From NCBI GenBank assembly GCA_036365515.1, contig CM070874.1, forward strand, positions 243,170,430 to 243,234,429: a stretch of DNA of 64,000 nt, in the 5' to 3' direction. Within the stretch, counting starts at the first letter, position 1. Each line of letters opens with the position of its first letter. Of the stretch, positions 18,141 to 29,735 are shown one piece after another. Position numbers and translations under genes: made by a program. The stretch comes from Torymus aiolomorphi. Its lineage: Eukaryota > Arthropoda > Insecta > Hymenoptera > Torymidae. The notes beneath the pieces are model-generated. The model saw nothing but the letters and a program-made list of their open reading frames with translations, did no database searches and had not been told where the DNA came from.

Positions 18141-20267
18141 TATTTAAATAAAAAATTGATTGTCTCTTATCGATTTTAATTATTATCAAGTTTTAGAATT
18201 TTATTTTATTATATTAATTTTAATAGAGTTTAATCGTTTTAGATACAACGATTAACTGTTAGTTAATTCTTAGCTTTAATATAAGAAATAGAGATGAATT
18301 GCATTAATCATATATAGTTACATTGAAAACTAGGGGGGCTCATGTGCCCCCCCCCCCCCACCTGCTCCTCCATATGTAAAAACTTAGTTTTTACATAATA
18401 GGCATGACCGCAATACTCAGGAAAATCTTATAATTTAGCTATTGTAAAATTGTAATACTTTATTTTCATAATTTTTATCATAACAAAAAAATCGTTTTTT
18501 ACAGGCCTATATAGCTCTTAATTCACACTGAGAAAAAAATATTGCATATTGCAGTCTATCTTTTATTAATTTTAGTTTTGAGAACGATCGCTCGCCACAA
18601 CAATTAGTTGTTAATATACAAATAGTTGGTGGGCGCGAGGTCCATGCAAAAGATGGGAGTTACATAGATGCGACTGTCAACGAGTCAATTATATAAAAAA
18701 ATCTTCAATTCAAATAGTTGGTGAACGCGAGGTCCAAGTAGTAACCAAGAAGATTATTTAAAATATTCTTAAACCCAAATAGCCGGGGGACGCGAGGTCC
18801 ATACGCAAAAGAAGGAAACCTGCTAGAAATGGCCGATTCCAATTATTTAGCGATTGAAATCGATTCATTTTTTATCGTATCAAATCGATTCCAATCATTC
18901 CTAATATGAATTTTTTAAATTGATTGATTTTGATGTTTAATTTTTATGCAGACGTGTGAGCTATAGAGCAAGCAAGTCGATTATTTAAAATATTCTTAAA
19001 CCCAAATACACGGGGGATGCGAGATCTACGCAAAAGAAGGAACGAGTTACGCGGACGTGTGAGAGTAAGCGAGTCGATTATTTAAAAACTTCTTAAACCA
19101 AAATAGTTGGGGAAGCGAAGTCGACGCAAAAGAAGGAAATCTACTCGAAATGGCCGATTCCAACGGAATTAAATTAATTAATTTACACAATTCCACATTG
19201 CAACCGATTGAAATCGATTTATTTTTTATCATATTAAATCGGTTCCAATCGTTTCTAATATAAATTTTTGTAAATTGATTGATTTTGATGAGCAATCTTT
19301 AGCAGAGGAGTTATGCAGACATGTGAGAGTAAGCGAGTCGATTATTTAAAATATTTTTAAACTCAAATAGTCAGGGGATGCGAGGTCCACGTGGAAGAGG
19401 AAGGCACACAGACTACATGTCCTTATTACTTTTTCAATCAACTGAGAACAGGCATTTTATCCATCGATTTTAATAAAACTTATGTGCAGTAATAAGGAAT
19501 TTATTTTAGTGAATTAAACAAGGAAAAAATTATTTTCAATTTCAAATTAAAACTCATCTTAAAGTACGAAATGTGTTTTTATTGTTATTATAGACATGAC
19601 TTGATTCCAGTATTCCAATTATTGGTAAATCTTTATTTAGTATGATTTCACTAAAATAATTGGCCGGCTTAAATGGACTTTTGATGATCTGAATCGATTT
19701 TAATATCTGTAAGAGTACCTCTAATCGATTTTGGTTATTTCTAATGAACAGATCAAGCACGAACGAATCAAAACGATCTCTTTGAATCAACGTAAATTTG
19801 CTATAATTCGCATCAGAAAATATTTGCATATATATACTTTAATTAATATATTATTGTACATAGATAGTACACTAATAAATATATAAACTATTCATAATTT
19901 ATTGAATTTTGATTCAAATTTTACATGACTCAAGATTTTCTCAGAATTATATTTAAATAAATTCTAATTAAATTTTCATTTATTTCGTAGAATGCTAATT
20001 GCATTACTATTGTTTCTAATTCAAAGAATCTGAATAAAAATAAGTAGAATTCAATGCGAATAGTAATTAATCGATTCCAATGTAAAAAATAGCAATTTAA
20101 TATTTAAAAACTTTAATCGTTTTTTAAATAGCCAGAATCGATTTCCTAAAATAAGTTGATATAATTATATTGATTTAAATCTATTTCTATCCAAGTCGCT
20201 TTTAATATTGAAAAGAAAGATTAAATATGAAAGTAGAAGTCTCGAACGTTCGTGGTGGAGGTATTAG
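18141..20267. repeat. AATCGATT-rich sequence with GCGAGGTCCA satellite units and embedded MITE copies
   Basis: GCGAGGTCCA-type units of about 100 bp (core: AGTCGATTATTTAAAA, then TTCTTAAACCCAAATAG, then GCGAGGTCCACGCAAAAGAAGG) occur near 18636, 18727, 18795, 19022, 19110 and 19388. A MITE-like insert starting CTGCTAGAAATGGCCGATT lies at about 18826-18960 and 19138-19310. The rest is AT-rich with many AATCGATT and GATTNNAATCGATT motifs. A poly-C run (18345-18360) is present. I see no gene. Confidence 0.6.
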
Positions 20268-20428
20268 TTTAGTTTGAAATCAATGATCAAGACGAACAAA
20301 GTTTCGTTGCAATTATTTATTGCCGACGTTTCGACGTTTTTCTTTTTTAATCGTTTTAAACGTCGAAACGTCGGCAATAAATAATTGCAACGAAACTTTG
20401 TTCGTCTTGATCATTGATTTCAAACTAA
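20268..20428. repeat. Near-perfect 70-bp-arm palindrome with PLE-terminus-like sequence
   Basis: The arms 20268-20338 and 20358-20428 are inverted copies (…TTTGAAATCAATGATCAAG … GCCGACGTTTCGACG) separated by about 19 bp. GTCGAAACGTCGGCAAT resembles the CGAAACG signature of Penelope-like element ends. The structure may be two PLE termini head-to-head or a small foldback element. Confidence 0.8.
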
Positions 20429-20657
20429 AGAAAGATTAAAATTAATAAATTTATGAATGAATAAATTAGTGAATTCATTTTAATTTTTATAAATCCAATA
20501 TTATATTTTTAAATTTTCTAAGAAATCGAAAATAAACCTTTATTAAAATCTTTAGCGATTGATACCATAAAGCACATCTAAATTAACCAGTATGTATTAT
20601 TACAGCTAATAGAGCGAAATAAAACTTCAAAAAAAGAATACATTTTTGTATTTTTAT
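20429..20657. other. AT-rich spacer
   Basis: I see no coding frame or clear repeat here. Confidence 0.4.
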
Positions 20658-21518
20658 TCATTGAATTTCAATATTGTTTGTTAATAAACATACAGAACTA
20701 CAATTTCTTACATTAACCATAACACCTTTGTACTTTACTTCTTTAATAGGTGTAATGAAACTATTTTTTTTGTTTTCATTTTCAATTTTTTTTATTTGTG
20801 AAACTCCATAAAAGCCATTGTCAGTGAAAAATTTCATCGTAGATAAATATAGCACTGTTTTTTTATTTCTAATATTTGCAATATTCGTCCGCATTCTCCA
20901 GACTTTAGTTGCACTACCGTGTCATCCGTTTTTGTTGCACGAGAATAAGTAACGCTATGGTAAACCGTCCCCTCAAATATACATTTCTTAAATTGTGAAA
21001 CTTGCTCTCTTTCAACTATAGTTATTTGTCTTTTTCCAACAAAAGTAACGTTTTCTTCATTCTTTTGATAAAAAGTAGTCAAACGCTTAGGTGTAAACAA
21101 ATTGGTACAATACTGACTAACTTCTTCCGATGACAAAAGATTTTTCGTATTTCCTATTTTAAAAATTAATGACTGTAAGTTTTTTCTTGTCATTTATCGA
21201 TCTATACCTTTTGGACCTTTCGAGTAACTTTTTAATGTAAAAATATTACCTTCAAATGGAAAAGCAGAGTTTGAGCAAAATGGTCCAGTATTTCTAACGG
21301 ATTGAACAGCGTGTATGAGAGAATGAAGATTAAAAGTCATTCCCCTCTTACCATATAGCATCTCATAATGACATACAAATTTCAAGAGATTTTCTTCACA
21401 CTCAATTAATTCTTCTTCAGAAATTTCGATTTTTAAAAGAGTATAAGCGCTTTTTACCAATAAAGCATAATGTTCTAAAGCTTCTTCTTTTAAAATGCCT
21501 TTTAAACATGGCAAACTA

Positions 21519-22035
21519 AAATTAACATAAATCGTCGGGCGTTTCCTTCAGTTGATAAAATAATGTTGTCTGCTTCGGCTGAAAATAATGCAGACGGGGG
21601 GGATTTGGGAAATAAAAATTGAGCGCGTTTAAGTAGCGGTTAGGGTCTGGAAAGGATTGTCAGCCCAGTGGCGCAAATGGCAGCGTAGCTGCCCAGTAAG
21701 TAGAAGGTTGTCGGTTCGACCCTGGCCTGGGCCGTTATTTTTTCGTTCTCATTTTTTATCTTATACGTTTACCTTCCCTTTCCACATCCTTTAAAAATTC
21801 TTGACTGCACTTTAATTATTATAAGATTATTGTGCATAATTCTTTGACTGCTATTTATTGTGTCAAATAGCTTCTAAAAATTTAAATATGTATTTACACA
21901 CATATATATACAAAAAAAAAGTGATTGATAAGTTAGTTACCTTCCTTATCTATTATCTTTCGCCCTGAATAGCCGTTAGATTCACTTATTAAATTAACAT
22001 AAATCGTCGGGCGTTTCCTTCAGTTGATAAAATAA
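21519..22035. repeat. 45-bp direct repeats flanking an insertion that contains a tRNA-like sequence
   Basis: The same 45-bp sequence (AAATTAACATAAATCGTCGG…) occurs at 21519-21563 and 21991-22035, bracketing 427 bp inserted into the TNP2-like gene. Such a repeat fits an unusually long target duplication or an unequal-exchange event. Confidence 0.8.
21659..21735 (+). repeat. tRNA-derived SINE-like core
   Basis: GCCCAGTGGCGCAAATGGC resembles a polymerase III A box, and GTTCGACCC 50 bp on resembles a B box. The ends GCCCAG and CTGGGC can pair like an acceptor stem. I cannot form a convincing anticodon stem, so this is more likely a tRNA-derived SINE head than a working tRNA gene. Confidence 0.5.
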
Positions 22036-23752
22036 AAATCAAAAGTAATGATTTCAACTCTGAAGCCTTTGGTTTTGCAGCTCCTATAATTAGTCCTTGC
22101 CTAGGTAATCTGTGAATATCGTGAGTAGGGGTAATTGATACATAGTGCTTTTCAATGAATTCTATGTCTTTTTTTTCAATTTATATTCAGAATCACCTGT
22201 TTTCCATTCCTGCCATATTTGATGCGTTACTCCTAAAAGTAATCCATGCATGTATTCGAATGGATATCCATTACCACATCATATACCAAATCATATCAAT
22301 ATGTGGAAGTTCACTTAAGGAGGAATAACCCTTAACCCCTCTTATAATATTATTTGATTCGATGGATCTTGTAACATCTTCTTTGTGACTTTCATTGGTT
22401 CTTTCAATACTTTCTTGCTCAAATATATATCGTATACCATGTACCTCTCTGATGTAGGCTCCTAGTTGATAACACCAAGAACATCCAGAGTAGCCATTAA
22501 ATTGTATTCTATTTTGAGCAATTAGACGACATACTGTGTCGACGATACAAGCAAGAGTACAGAATTTTAATTTTATTCGAGTACCATTATACTTAAACCC
22601 AATGCCACTGGTGTATAAATCATTGATTTTTTTCTACTAAAACTTTTGATAGATACAGATTGAGTAAATTTGGTTTTGGCTCCTTTTGAACAAGTAAAAT
22701 TTCACTTAATAATACAAAACGTGACCTTAACTTTGGTGATAAGTCATTTAGTATTAATTGCACGGGCCAAAATCCTTTTTTACTAAATCTGGTTAATGGA
22801 GCACCGTCGGTATTAAAACTTACAGTCAGAAGGTATTCTGAATCATTGTTGCTATTATGTTGCATTAGTTTTTGATGTAACGCTCCACCTTGAACATCTC
22901 TAATTATATGAGGAACTGTTGAATTATTGCGAGTGCGTACATTTTGTAAAATGTCATCAGCTATTACTGAATTTAAAAGAAGTTGTTTTATTTGATATTT
23001 TAAATTGATTGATGTAAAATAATTGGAAGAATATACGGAAATTACATTTTCCTGCTCACATTTTTCACAAATAACGCTATGTTATTTTACTTTTTGTTTA
23101 CCATTGACTGTATATAAAATTTTTTCTGAACATTTGCAGCAATAATAATAATTATTGATATGTTGATACTAGGAAGAAAAGCATTTTGACATCATATACT
23201 TAGATAGGTTCAAATAATTAAATTGAGGGCCAGCACACAATTTCATTATATCATTGAGAGATAATCGAGCTTCATCTGAAAGGCTGAAACGCAAACAAAA
23301 AAGCAAGCAGTGCTTATAACAATTATATAACGTACAGTCAATTTTGACGATTCAAACATGATCTTATTAAAGCAGTCATCTATTTCACTTTCATCTAAAG
23401 AATCTTCTGTTTCACTTTCACTTACGCTACTATTATTACTAAATATTTCTTCATAATTATCACTTTCTATTTCATTTTCTATTTCATCACTCGATTCATC
23501 ATCATCATCTATCAATCTTTGATCACAAGTATTATCATGACTATTTTCATCAAAATTTTCGTTAACCAAATCATCATCATAACTATTTTCAGAATTAAGT
23601 ACTCTTTCTCTATCACGAGAACTTTGACCATCTGTATTATTACTATGATTTCTTTCATCAAGTCCTTTTTCTCTGCCATCAGAACCTTCATTATCTGCTT
23701 TTCCAATTATATCAGTAGAACTCCTAGATGAACTCAATGAATCTGTTACCAT

Positions 23753-24789
23753 AAAAAAAATCTGTCATACAATCTATTTATATACTTTAAACCTCGTATA
23801 GTTATACGTAAGAAATATATACTCACTGTGATCCTCTATCTCAATCACAAGTGTTTTTTTTTACGCGTTCGTTCGCAAACTTCTTATTCTTTATAATCCG
23901 GATATAAAACTCGATTATATCTTTTCCTTTTACGTGGGAGCTCTGACGAAGTACTAGAATCGCTATCAGAACCTGTATCTTTATTTAATCTAAACATAGT
24001 AATAATAATATAAAGTCATGATTTCTGTATTAAGAAAAATTCCCACTGAAAACATCCGATTTCAATGAATTAAAACCGATTAAAAGTATAAGGGGTCTGA
24101 ATATGATTTTTCAATCGGATAACCAAATTTAAACCGATTTAAATCGATACAAAAATTAATAAGTTTTAATATCAGATCTACTTCATCAACTTTTATTTTA
24201 ATGACATTATTTTATTTAAGGTGATGTTATATACCGACATAATTTTAAAAAGAGTACATCTCATGAAAATACCAATAGAATCATCCATAAAAAATTCTGA
24301 ATATAGTGTTTACATGTCCGGAGCGCCTGACAGTCGTCTTTTTCCAAATAAACGTTTGAATGTTGATTTAAAAAATATTGAAATCAGGGTATCACATCAC
24401 CTTAAGAGTATGTAAATCTATAATCAGATGATAGAGGGTGTTTCGTACACGCGAGAAGAAATAGGAATAAATTTTGTTCACAGAACGTTTTAAATAAATT
24501 AATTTTTTCATTAAATTAAAATTAAAAAAATTTTTAATTATAATAAATTATTGGCATCGTGTGTTTCGCGCACAAAATAATTGTATACATTTTAGCATTA
24601 GTACATATATCTATAGGCCGAAGCATACTACCTCTTGTAAGCCCAAAATTCGGAATTTTTTACTCGAAAACGATGCAACCAATAGAAAAATCATCAAGGA
24701 TGGTTTATATTTGTAATTTTACGTAGAATATGATGAAATTTTTTGTTCTCGAAAATAAGCGTGACGATTAATTAAAAAAATCTTTAACT
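23753..24789. other. AT-rich intergenic DNA with AATCGATT-type motifs
   Basis: No supported gene. At 24050-24170 there are several AAACCGATT/AATCGATAC motifs. A 64-codon frame at 24221-24415 has no recognisable features and is not called. Confidence 0.4.
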
Positions 24790-25210
24790 CAAATAGCTGA
24801 GGGGTGCGAGGTCCACGCAAAAAACGGAGATACGCTTAAGAAAGTTTTAAACCAACAATAGTCTATGGGGAGGCGAGGTCCATGCAACAAAGGGATATTC
24901 GCAGACGTGCGACAATATGCGAGTCGATTATAGTTAAAAAAAGTTTTAAACCCATATAACCGCAGGGGTCGCAAGCACTATAAGCAAAAAAAAAAGAAGT
25001 TACGTAGACGTTTGAAAGTAAGTGGATTAATTAAATTCATGCAAAAGCATGAATACACGCCGCTCGGCTATTTGCATTTAAGATTTTTTAAGAAAAGGGG
25101 TTACGTAGTTGTGCAACTACAGTAAGCGAGTAGATTAACTAAAGAAGTCTTAAACCCAAACAACCCGGGGACGTGAGGTCCACGTAAAACAGGGAGCCTA
25201 TATACTGCAT
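24790..25210. repeat. GCGAGGTCCA satellite array, second cluster
   Basis: About four diverged units of about 100 bp, with GCGAGGTCCA-like cores near 24805, 24865, 24965 and 25175. Each is followed by an AAAA(A)GAAG stretch, ACGTAGACGT and a GTCGATTA linker. It is the same family as 18600-19400 and 62580-63540. Confidence 0.65.
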
Positions 25211-25734
25211 GGACGTGAGTTCAGTCCAATTATACTTTGGATCGTTTTAATTAACTTGAATTGATTGGATTCTGCAGAAAGAGCTGTGCAAATAAAACAT
25301 ATGTTTTCAACACGTGTATGAAACGGGCCTTTTTCATGCCTAAAAATCGAGTAGAAAATAGTGGATTCCGAGTGTGATTTTTTCCGATCGCTTCACTCGG
25401 GCGCAAATGGCCGCACAATCACTTTTTCGCACTATTGTATCTAAATGTACATTTTCCTCACTACAAAGAAATTTTGTGGGTTTGTTCTCTTCCCTTGAAT
25501 TCATACATTTTAAAGTTTCTTGGTCTGTTTAGGACGATATATTGAGAGAATTTTAAGTAAAATTACAAGATAATGAATTTTCCTAAACAAGATAATATAA
25601 AAAGGGCGCGCATATTCGAAGTAAAATATTGAAAAGGAAAACTAAAAATATAATCATTTTTAACTGTGTTGTACATGACTCAAAATATATAATCATCTAC
25701 CCAATACTTATGCATATATAAAAAGGCCCTTATC
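25211..25734. other. AT-rich DNA with a short GC-containing hairpin motif
   Basis: At about 25380-25430 a CGCTTCACTCGGGCGCAAATGG stretch resembles one at 56530-56560, suggesting a dispersed repeat. Nothing coding is seen. Confidence 0.35.
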
Positions 25735-25872
25735 CCTGCTAGAAATGACCGATTCAAACCGACTAAAACGAATTAATTAACAGAATTCCACATTGCAACA
25801 GATTAAAATCAATTCATTTTGTATCGTATTAAATCGGTTCTAATCGTTTCTAACATTTTTAGCAGGGTTATG
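25735..25872. repeat. MITE-like element, CTGCTAGAAATG family
   Basis: It begins CCCTGCTAGAAATGACCGATT and ends TTTCTAACATTTTTAGCAGG, so the ends are short inverted repeats. Interior AATCGATT-like motifs are shared with the copies at 18826, 19138 and 62811. Confidence 0.65.
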
Positions 25873-25960
25873 CACTTGTTGAAAAAATACAATATGTAAC
25901 ACGGAAAGACGAGCTATATCACGCGAGGGTGAGCTAGGACCCTACTGAAAAATCTCAACT

Positions 25961-26541
25961 GATTATCAGCTGATAATCAGGTGAAAATGATTCCAACACG
26001 TTACCTGATCATCAGGTGATTATTATCAACTGATTTTTACCTGAAAATCACGTTAGTATTTTGATTTTTTATTAATTATTATATATTATTTTTAATTATT
26101 ATTATCATTCGTTAACTTAAATCTACGATAAACTATAATATGTTTGAAAAATTATACACGCTACAGCTGGCAAAGAAGTTTTCAATTAATTGTTATAATT
26201 TAGGAAAGAAAAATTAGATACAAAAATTATGATTAACAATAATAAATCATAATAATAGTTTCTTAAATTTGAAATTTTTTGTATTTAATTTTTCTTTCCT
26301 AAATTATATAACAATTAATTGAAAACTTCTTTGCCAGATAGCGTGTATAATTTTTCAAACATATTATAGTTTATCGTAGTAGATTTAAGTAAACGAATGA
26401 TAATAATAATTAAAAATAATATATAATAATTAATAAAAAAATAAAAATACTAACGTGATTTTCAGGTAAAAATCAGTTGCTAATAATCACCTGATGATCA
26501 GGTAACGTGTTGGAATCATTTTCACCTGATTATCAGCTGAT
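25961..26541. repeat. Foldback element with about 270-bp arms and CAGCTGATAATCAGGTGA ends
   Basis: The arms 25961-26229 and 26274-26541 are near-perfect inverted copies around a 45-bp AT-rich loop. The termini are packed with overlapping ATCAGCTGAT/ATCAGGTGA motifs. No ORF is present, so it is a non-autonomous MITE/foldback element. Confidence 0.85.
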
Positions 26542-27256
26542 AATATAAAGCTACAATAATTGGCTTCCTCCACTTGTTGCATTAATTATATGTGTATAAT
26601 TATTTTATTAAATCCCTTTTTAAAATTTTTTTTAATTATATGAGAATCGATTATTTTAGAAACTATATTTTTTCTTCTTCCTTAAATATATTATTGTATA
26701 ACTACCTTTTTTTAAACTTATAAAGAAAAAATTGGATAAAATTGAAATTTTTTAGGTTATATATTCGCATATCATCATTTTATCCTTTGAATTGTATTTT
26801 TGTTATTATTATATATTATATATAACTCCATAGTAAAAATTTAATTTAATTATCATAAAACTATTTATATCAATTATTTTTATAAACGTAATTATATTTA
26901 TACACACAAATAATAGAATTAAGTACTGTAATATATAACGAATTTTTTGTTATGATTTTGCATTTCCGTGCGCCAATTAGTTTCTACACTGTTTATATGT
27001 ATATATAGATATACTTAAAACCCATACGCCACACCTGCCATAGACTATATATAATATACACGCGCCCTTTCCCGACAGACTTGTTCGTCACTCCATCTAT
27101 ATTATATATAGTGCATGTTTCTACGGCTCCTGTATCCTGCACGTGCTACATAATAATAGTAATTTTACTTATTATTTATCCATTGCATCTGTTGTTTAAA
27201 TAATAAAGGACATAGGTTTCATTAAAAATCAAGTATTTTGAAACGAAAATTTATCA
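26542..27256 (+). promoter_or_regulatory. Likely upstream region and non-coding first exon of BEN-domain gene 1
   Basis: AT-rich DNA ends in AAATTTATCAG|GTAAGTAAG (GT at 27257), a strong splice donor without an in-frame coding start nearby. The stretch 27000-27120 has palindromic TATATATA clusters and a more mixed composition than its surroundings. The transcription start is not defined. Confidence 0.35.
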
Positions 27257-27480
27257 GGTAAGTAAGATATTTTTGTCTAAACAATTCTTAATTGTGATTA
27301 ATACTCTAAACTAACCTATAAAAGTTTGTTTTTTTTTATGATTAATTATCGACATTCATATTCTTTTTTTTATGTATATATTGAATCTAATCTAAATTTA
27401 GTTTTCAAATAATTGAAATTTTTATTTCACAGGTTTTTCTAATTTACCAATATATACATGTATTTTGTGGTTTTATTTAG

Positions 27481-28442
27481 AATCAGCAACCCCAACCATT
27501 ACTGAATGCAGAGCATATTTTACACTGTATGCCCTTATTAAATTCCTGGAAGGGCCTAAGAAGGGCAATAAACTAAAAGTAAAATCGTCTTTGATAAAAC
27601 ATGATTTTGAAGGGAAGACGGAATTCAATAATAAAAAACAATATCTTGTTAAAGACAATAACAAATTTTATAAAGCTCAACTAATTTTCTTAAACGGTGA
27701 GTGATATAAACAATTTTAATACAAATGTATTACATTTACAACTTATTCATGAAAATTAATGTATCCACAGAGTCAGAAGAACAATTGGAGGATAACATGA
27801 AACAAAATAGAATCAGGATTTGTCCTGTAAATCAATTACAAACAGATAGCGACTCTAACATGCCACCCCCAATGAAACGATCTAAAACATCAATAAATGA
27901 ATTGGATAAGGTTATATTACATTATTTTTATATTATTTTTTTATTTATTATTAATATTAATTTTGTATTTATTTTTGTTTTTGTAGAGCAATAAACTGGA
28001 GAAATACATAAGCCTATTGCAAACAAAAAGTCAATCCACATTAACATTGGCAAAGAGTAATCTAAATGTTTCACTCCTTGAGGAAAGGACTACTAACATT
28101 GAGAAAAATGAAGAAGCTTTGATATCAAGTCATGAAATGGATCCTCTAGATAATAGTAATTCTAAAGCATCTTCGCCACCTCGAAGCTCTAAGCAACAGA
28201 AAAATCTTAAAGCAGCTTCAACTGAATCTTTCTTACCTGTACCTGAAAAAGTTTCAATATCGGCTCGTGTAAGGAATCCTCTAGATGATGGTAGTTCTAT
28301 AGCCTCTTCTATTAGATCTGATGATGATACGCCTGATTCACAAAATGACCAGGATTATATTTCTCCTTTTTCAAAAAATTCTGTTGCTTTCAAAACTTCT
28401 GAGAAGGAAAGAAAAGGCACAAAAAATGCTTCAAAATCAGTA
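27481..28442 (+). CDS. BEN-domain gene 1, N-terminal exons (three exons)
   Basis: Exons 27481-27696 (or from 27433), 27771-27910 and 27987-28442 are separated by 74- and 76-bp introns with GT/AG ends and compatible phases. The first encodes a folded-looking segment (CRAYFTLYALIKF; FEGKTEFNNKKQYLVKD; FYKAQLIFL). The rest is low-complexity, rich in Ser, Asp, Glu and Lys, with a PPPMKRSK patch that could be a nuclear signal. The last exon ends at TCAGTA|GTAAGT in phase 0 and joins in phase to the exon at 38524. Linkage to the BEN exons downstream is inferred from order, strand and splice phase. These exons are intact, while the downstream ones are not. Function unknown; BEN proteins usually bind DNA and regulate transcription or chromatin. 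Confidence 0.55.
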
Positions 28443-28596
28443 GTAAGTCAATAAATATTAAATTTATTTTGAATTATTAAATTATTTAATTATATTTTAC
28501 TACAAAATGCTAATTCCCTCTAAGAAGCTAGTGAGTTAAGTCAATCTGACGGAGGCGAGGATTAGAAATAAAAAATTCAACGATTTCATTAGAAAA

Positions 28597-28637
28597 GGCA
28601 ACGTTTCGTTGGCTTGGTCTGCCAACCTCTTCAGGCT
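28597..28637 (-). ncRNA. Hammerhead-ribozyme-like motif in PLE terminus (left copy)
   Basis: On the minus strand CTGAAGAG is followed by GTTGGC, a short loop, GCCAAC and GAAAC. GTTGGC/GCCAAC can form helix II between CUGANGA-type and GAAA-type cores. PLE termini are known to carry hammerhead motifs. One extra G, and helices I and III that I could not verify, keep confidence low. Confidence 0.4.
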
Positions 28638-28882
28638 ACAATTTTTTATTAAACAGAAAAAAACAATTGATACAATGTAATTAATAGAAACTAAAAACAC
28701 TCGCGTAATACAATAATTAATACCTTAAATTATAACGTGTGTTACGTAGTACACATGAAGTCGATGTTAACGCAAAACATGAGATTGGTCAGTATTTATA
28801 GTATACACAGTAAAGGGTTGGTGTCTGTGTTTACAAACAAAACGCAGATACATATAGAAAGAAAAATCAAACGACAACAAAT

Positions 28883-29660
28883 TTAATTTAAAGGTCTCAA
28901 TAAAGGAAAATAAGACGTATTTAAAAATTTAACGTCTTCTTTCTTATTTATGTTATTACTGTTGCACTTAATGTGGATCATTTCTGACAATATACGTTTT
29001 TTGTAATTAGCTTCCTGATCTAGAATTTTGGTATTGTCCCAGTCAAAATCATGGAAAAATTTATTCCTATGTTGTGGAACTACTGATTCTATGTTATTTT
29101 TTTGATGTTCGTTAATTCTGATTTTTATTGTACGTTTAGTTTCTCCTACATATGACGCAGGAGACGATTTACAAAAGAACTTATAAACTACGTTGGTCTT
29201 ATCCCACTTTTTTGTAGGGTCTTTACCTAATTTTATTACAGAACTTAGACTCTTATTAACAAGAGGCAAAACACGGAAGTTATAAGGTTTGAGAATGGTT
29301 ACAATTTTTTCAAAAATGTCATTGAACGGTAATGAAATATGGGATACAAATCCGTTTTTTACGATATTGTCTTTTTGGTTGTTCTCATATTTAATTTTGT
29401 AAAATCTTTTGTATGCATATTGTTTGATGAATCTCCGAGGGTAATTATTATTTTTGAGTAATGTAGTAACAATATTTAGATTTTTCCTATGAAATTTTTT
29501 ATTTGATAATAAAATTGCTCTGTCAACAAGGTTGTACACAATATTGATCTTCTGTTGTGGTGATGATAGGAATGATAATTAATAAGTCTGCCGGAAGAAG
29601 TGGGTTTATTATACCAATCTGTAATAATCGTATTATTATGGTGGATTAAAAGAATATCTA
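28883..29660 (-). pseudogene. PLE C-terminal part: RT thumb, linker and GIY-YIG endonuclease
   Basis: The frame 29539-28883 (218 aa) ends with a GIY-YIG nuclease: NVVYKFFCK, then SYVGETKRTIKIRINEH, with downstream histidine-rich and NKFFHDFDWD segments. The linker has the PLE-type basic region (YPRRFIKQYAYKRFYK). The part at 29766-29540 (DILLIHHNNT, TDWYNKPT) belongs to the same protein but in another phase, so there is a frameshift near 29540. The nuclease makes the target cut for retrotransposition. Confidence 0.8.
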
Positions 29661-29735
29661 GAAAATTGATTTTTTTGTTCTGTTCTAATTCATAAGTAAA
29701 TTGTAACTTGTTATTATAGGAATTGAACGTATTTA

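Larger units (their letters stand above)
20658..23752 (-). pseudogene. TNP2-like (CACTA/EnSpm-type) transposase gene, decayed
   Basis: Read right to left: an acidic serine/aspartate-rich N-terminus (23752-23340), a small intron (about 23334 to 23283, TTTGCGTTTCAG acceptor), a cysteine-pair region (YYCCKCSEK … VICEKCEQ, about 23140-23050), then NTDGAPLTRFSKKGFWPV (about 22800). Next come GYSGCSWC (about 22490) and a C-terminal helical part with YGKRGMTFNLHSLIHAV and SAFPFEG (21514-21194), with the tail to 20658. This order matches TNP2-family transposases of CACTA-type elements as I know them. Stops and frameshifts are frequent (for example near 23080, 22300, 21193), and a 430-bp insertion interrupts it near 21560-21990. 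It is an inactive relic. The element's terminal repeats were not found. Confidence 0.6.

Noticed and set aside
21659..21735. Functional tRNA gene
   Set aside because: Box-like motifs and acceptor pairing exist, but I cannot form a standard anticodon stem-loop; a SINE head is more likely.
24221..24415. 64-codon ORF
   Set aside because: No domain, no homologue within the window and no splice context; such a length is expected by chance.
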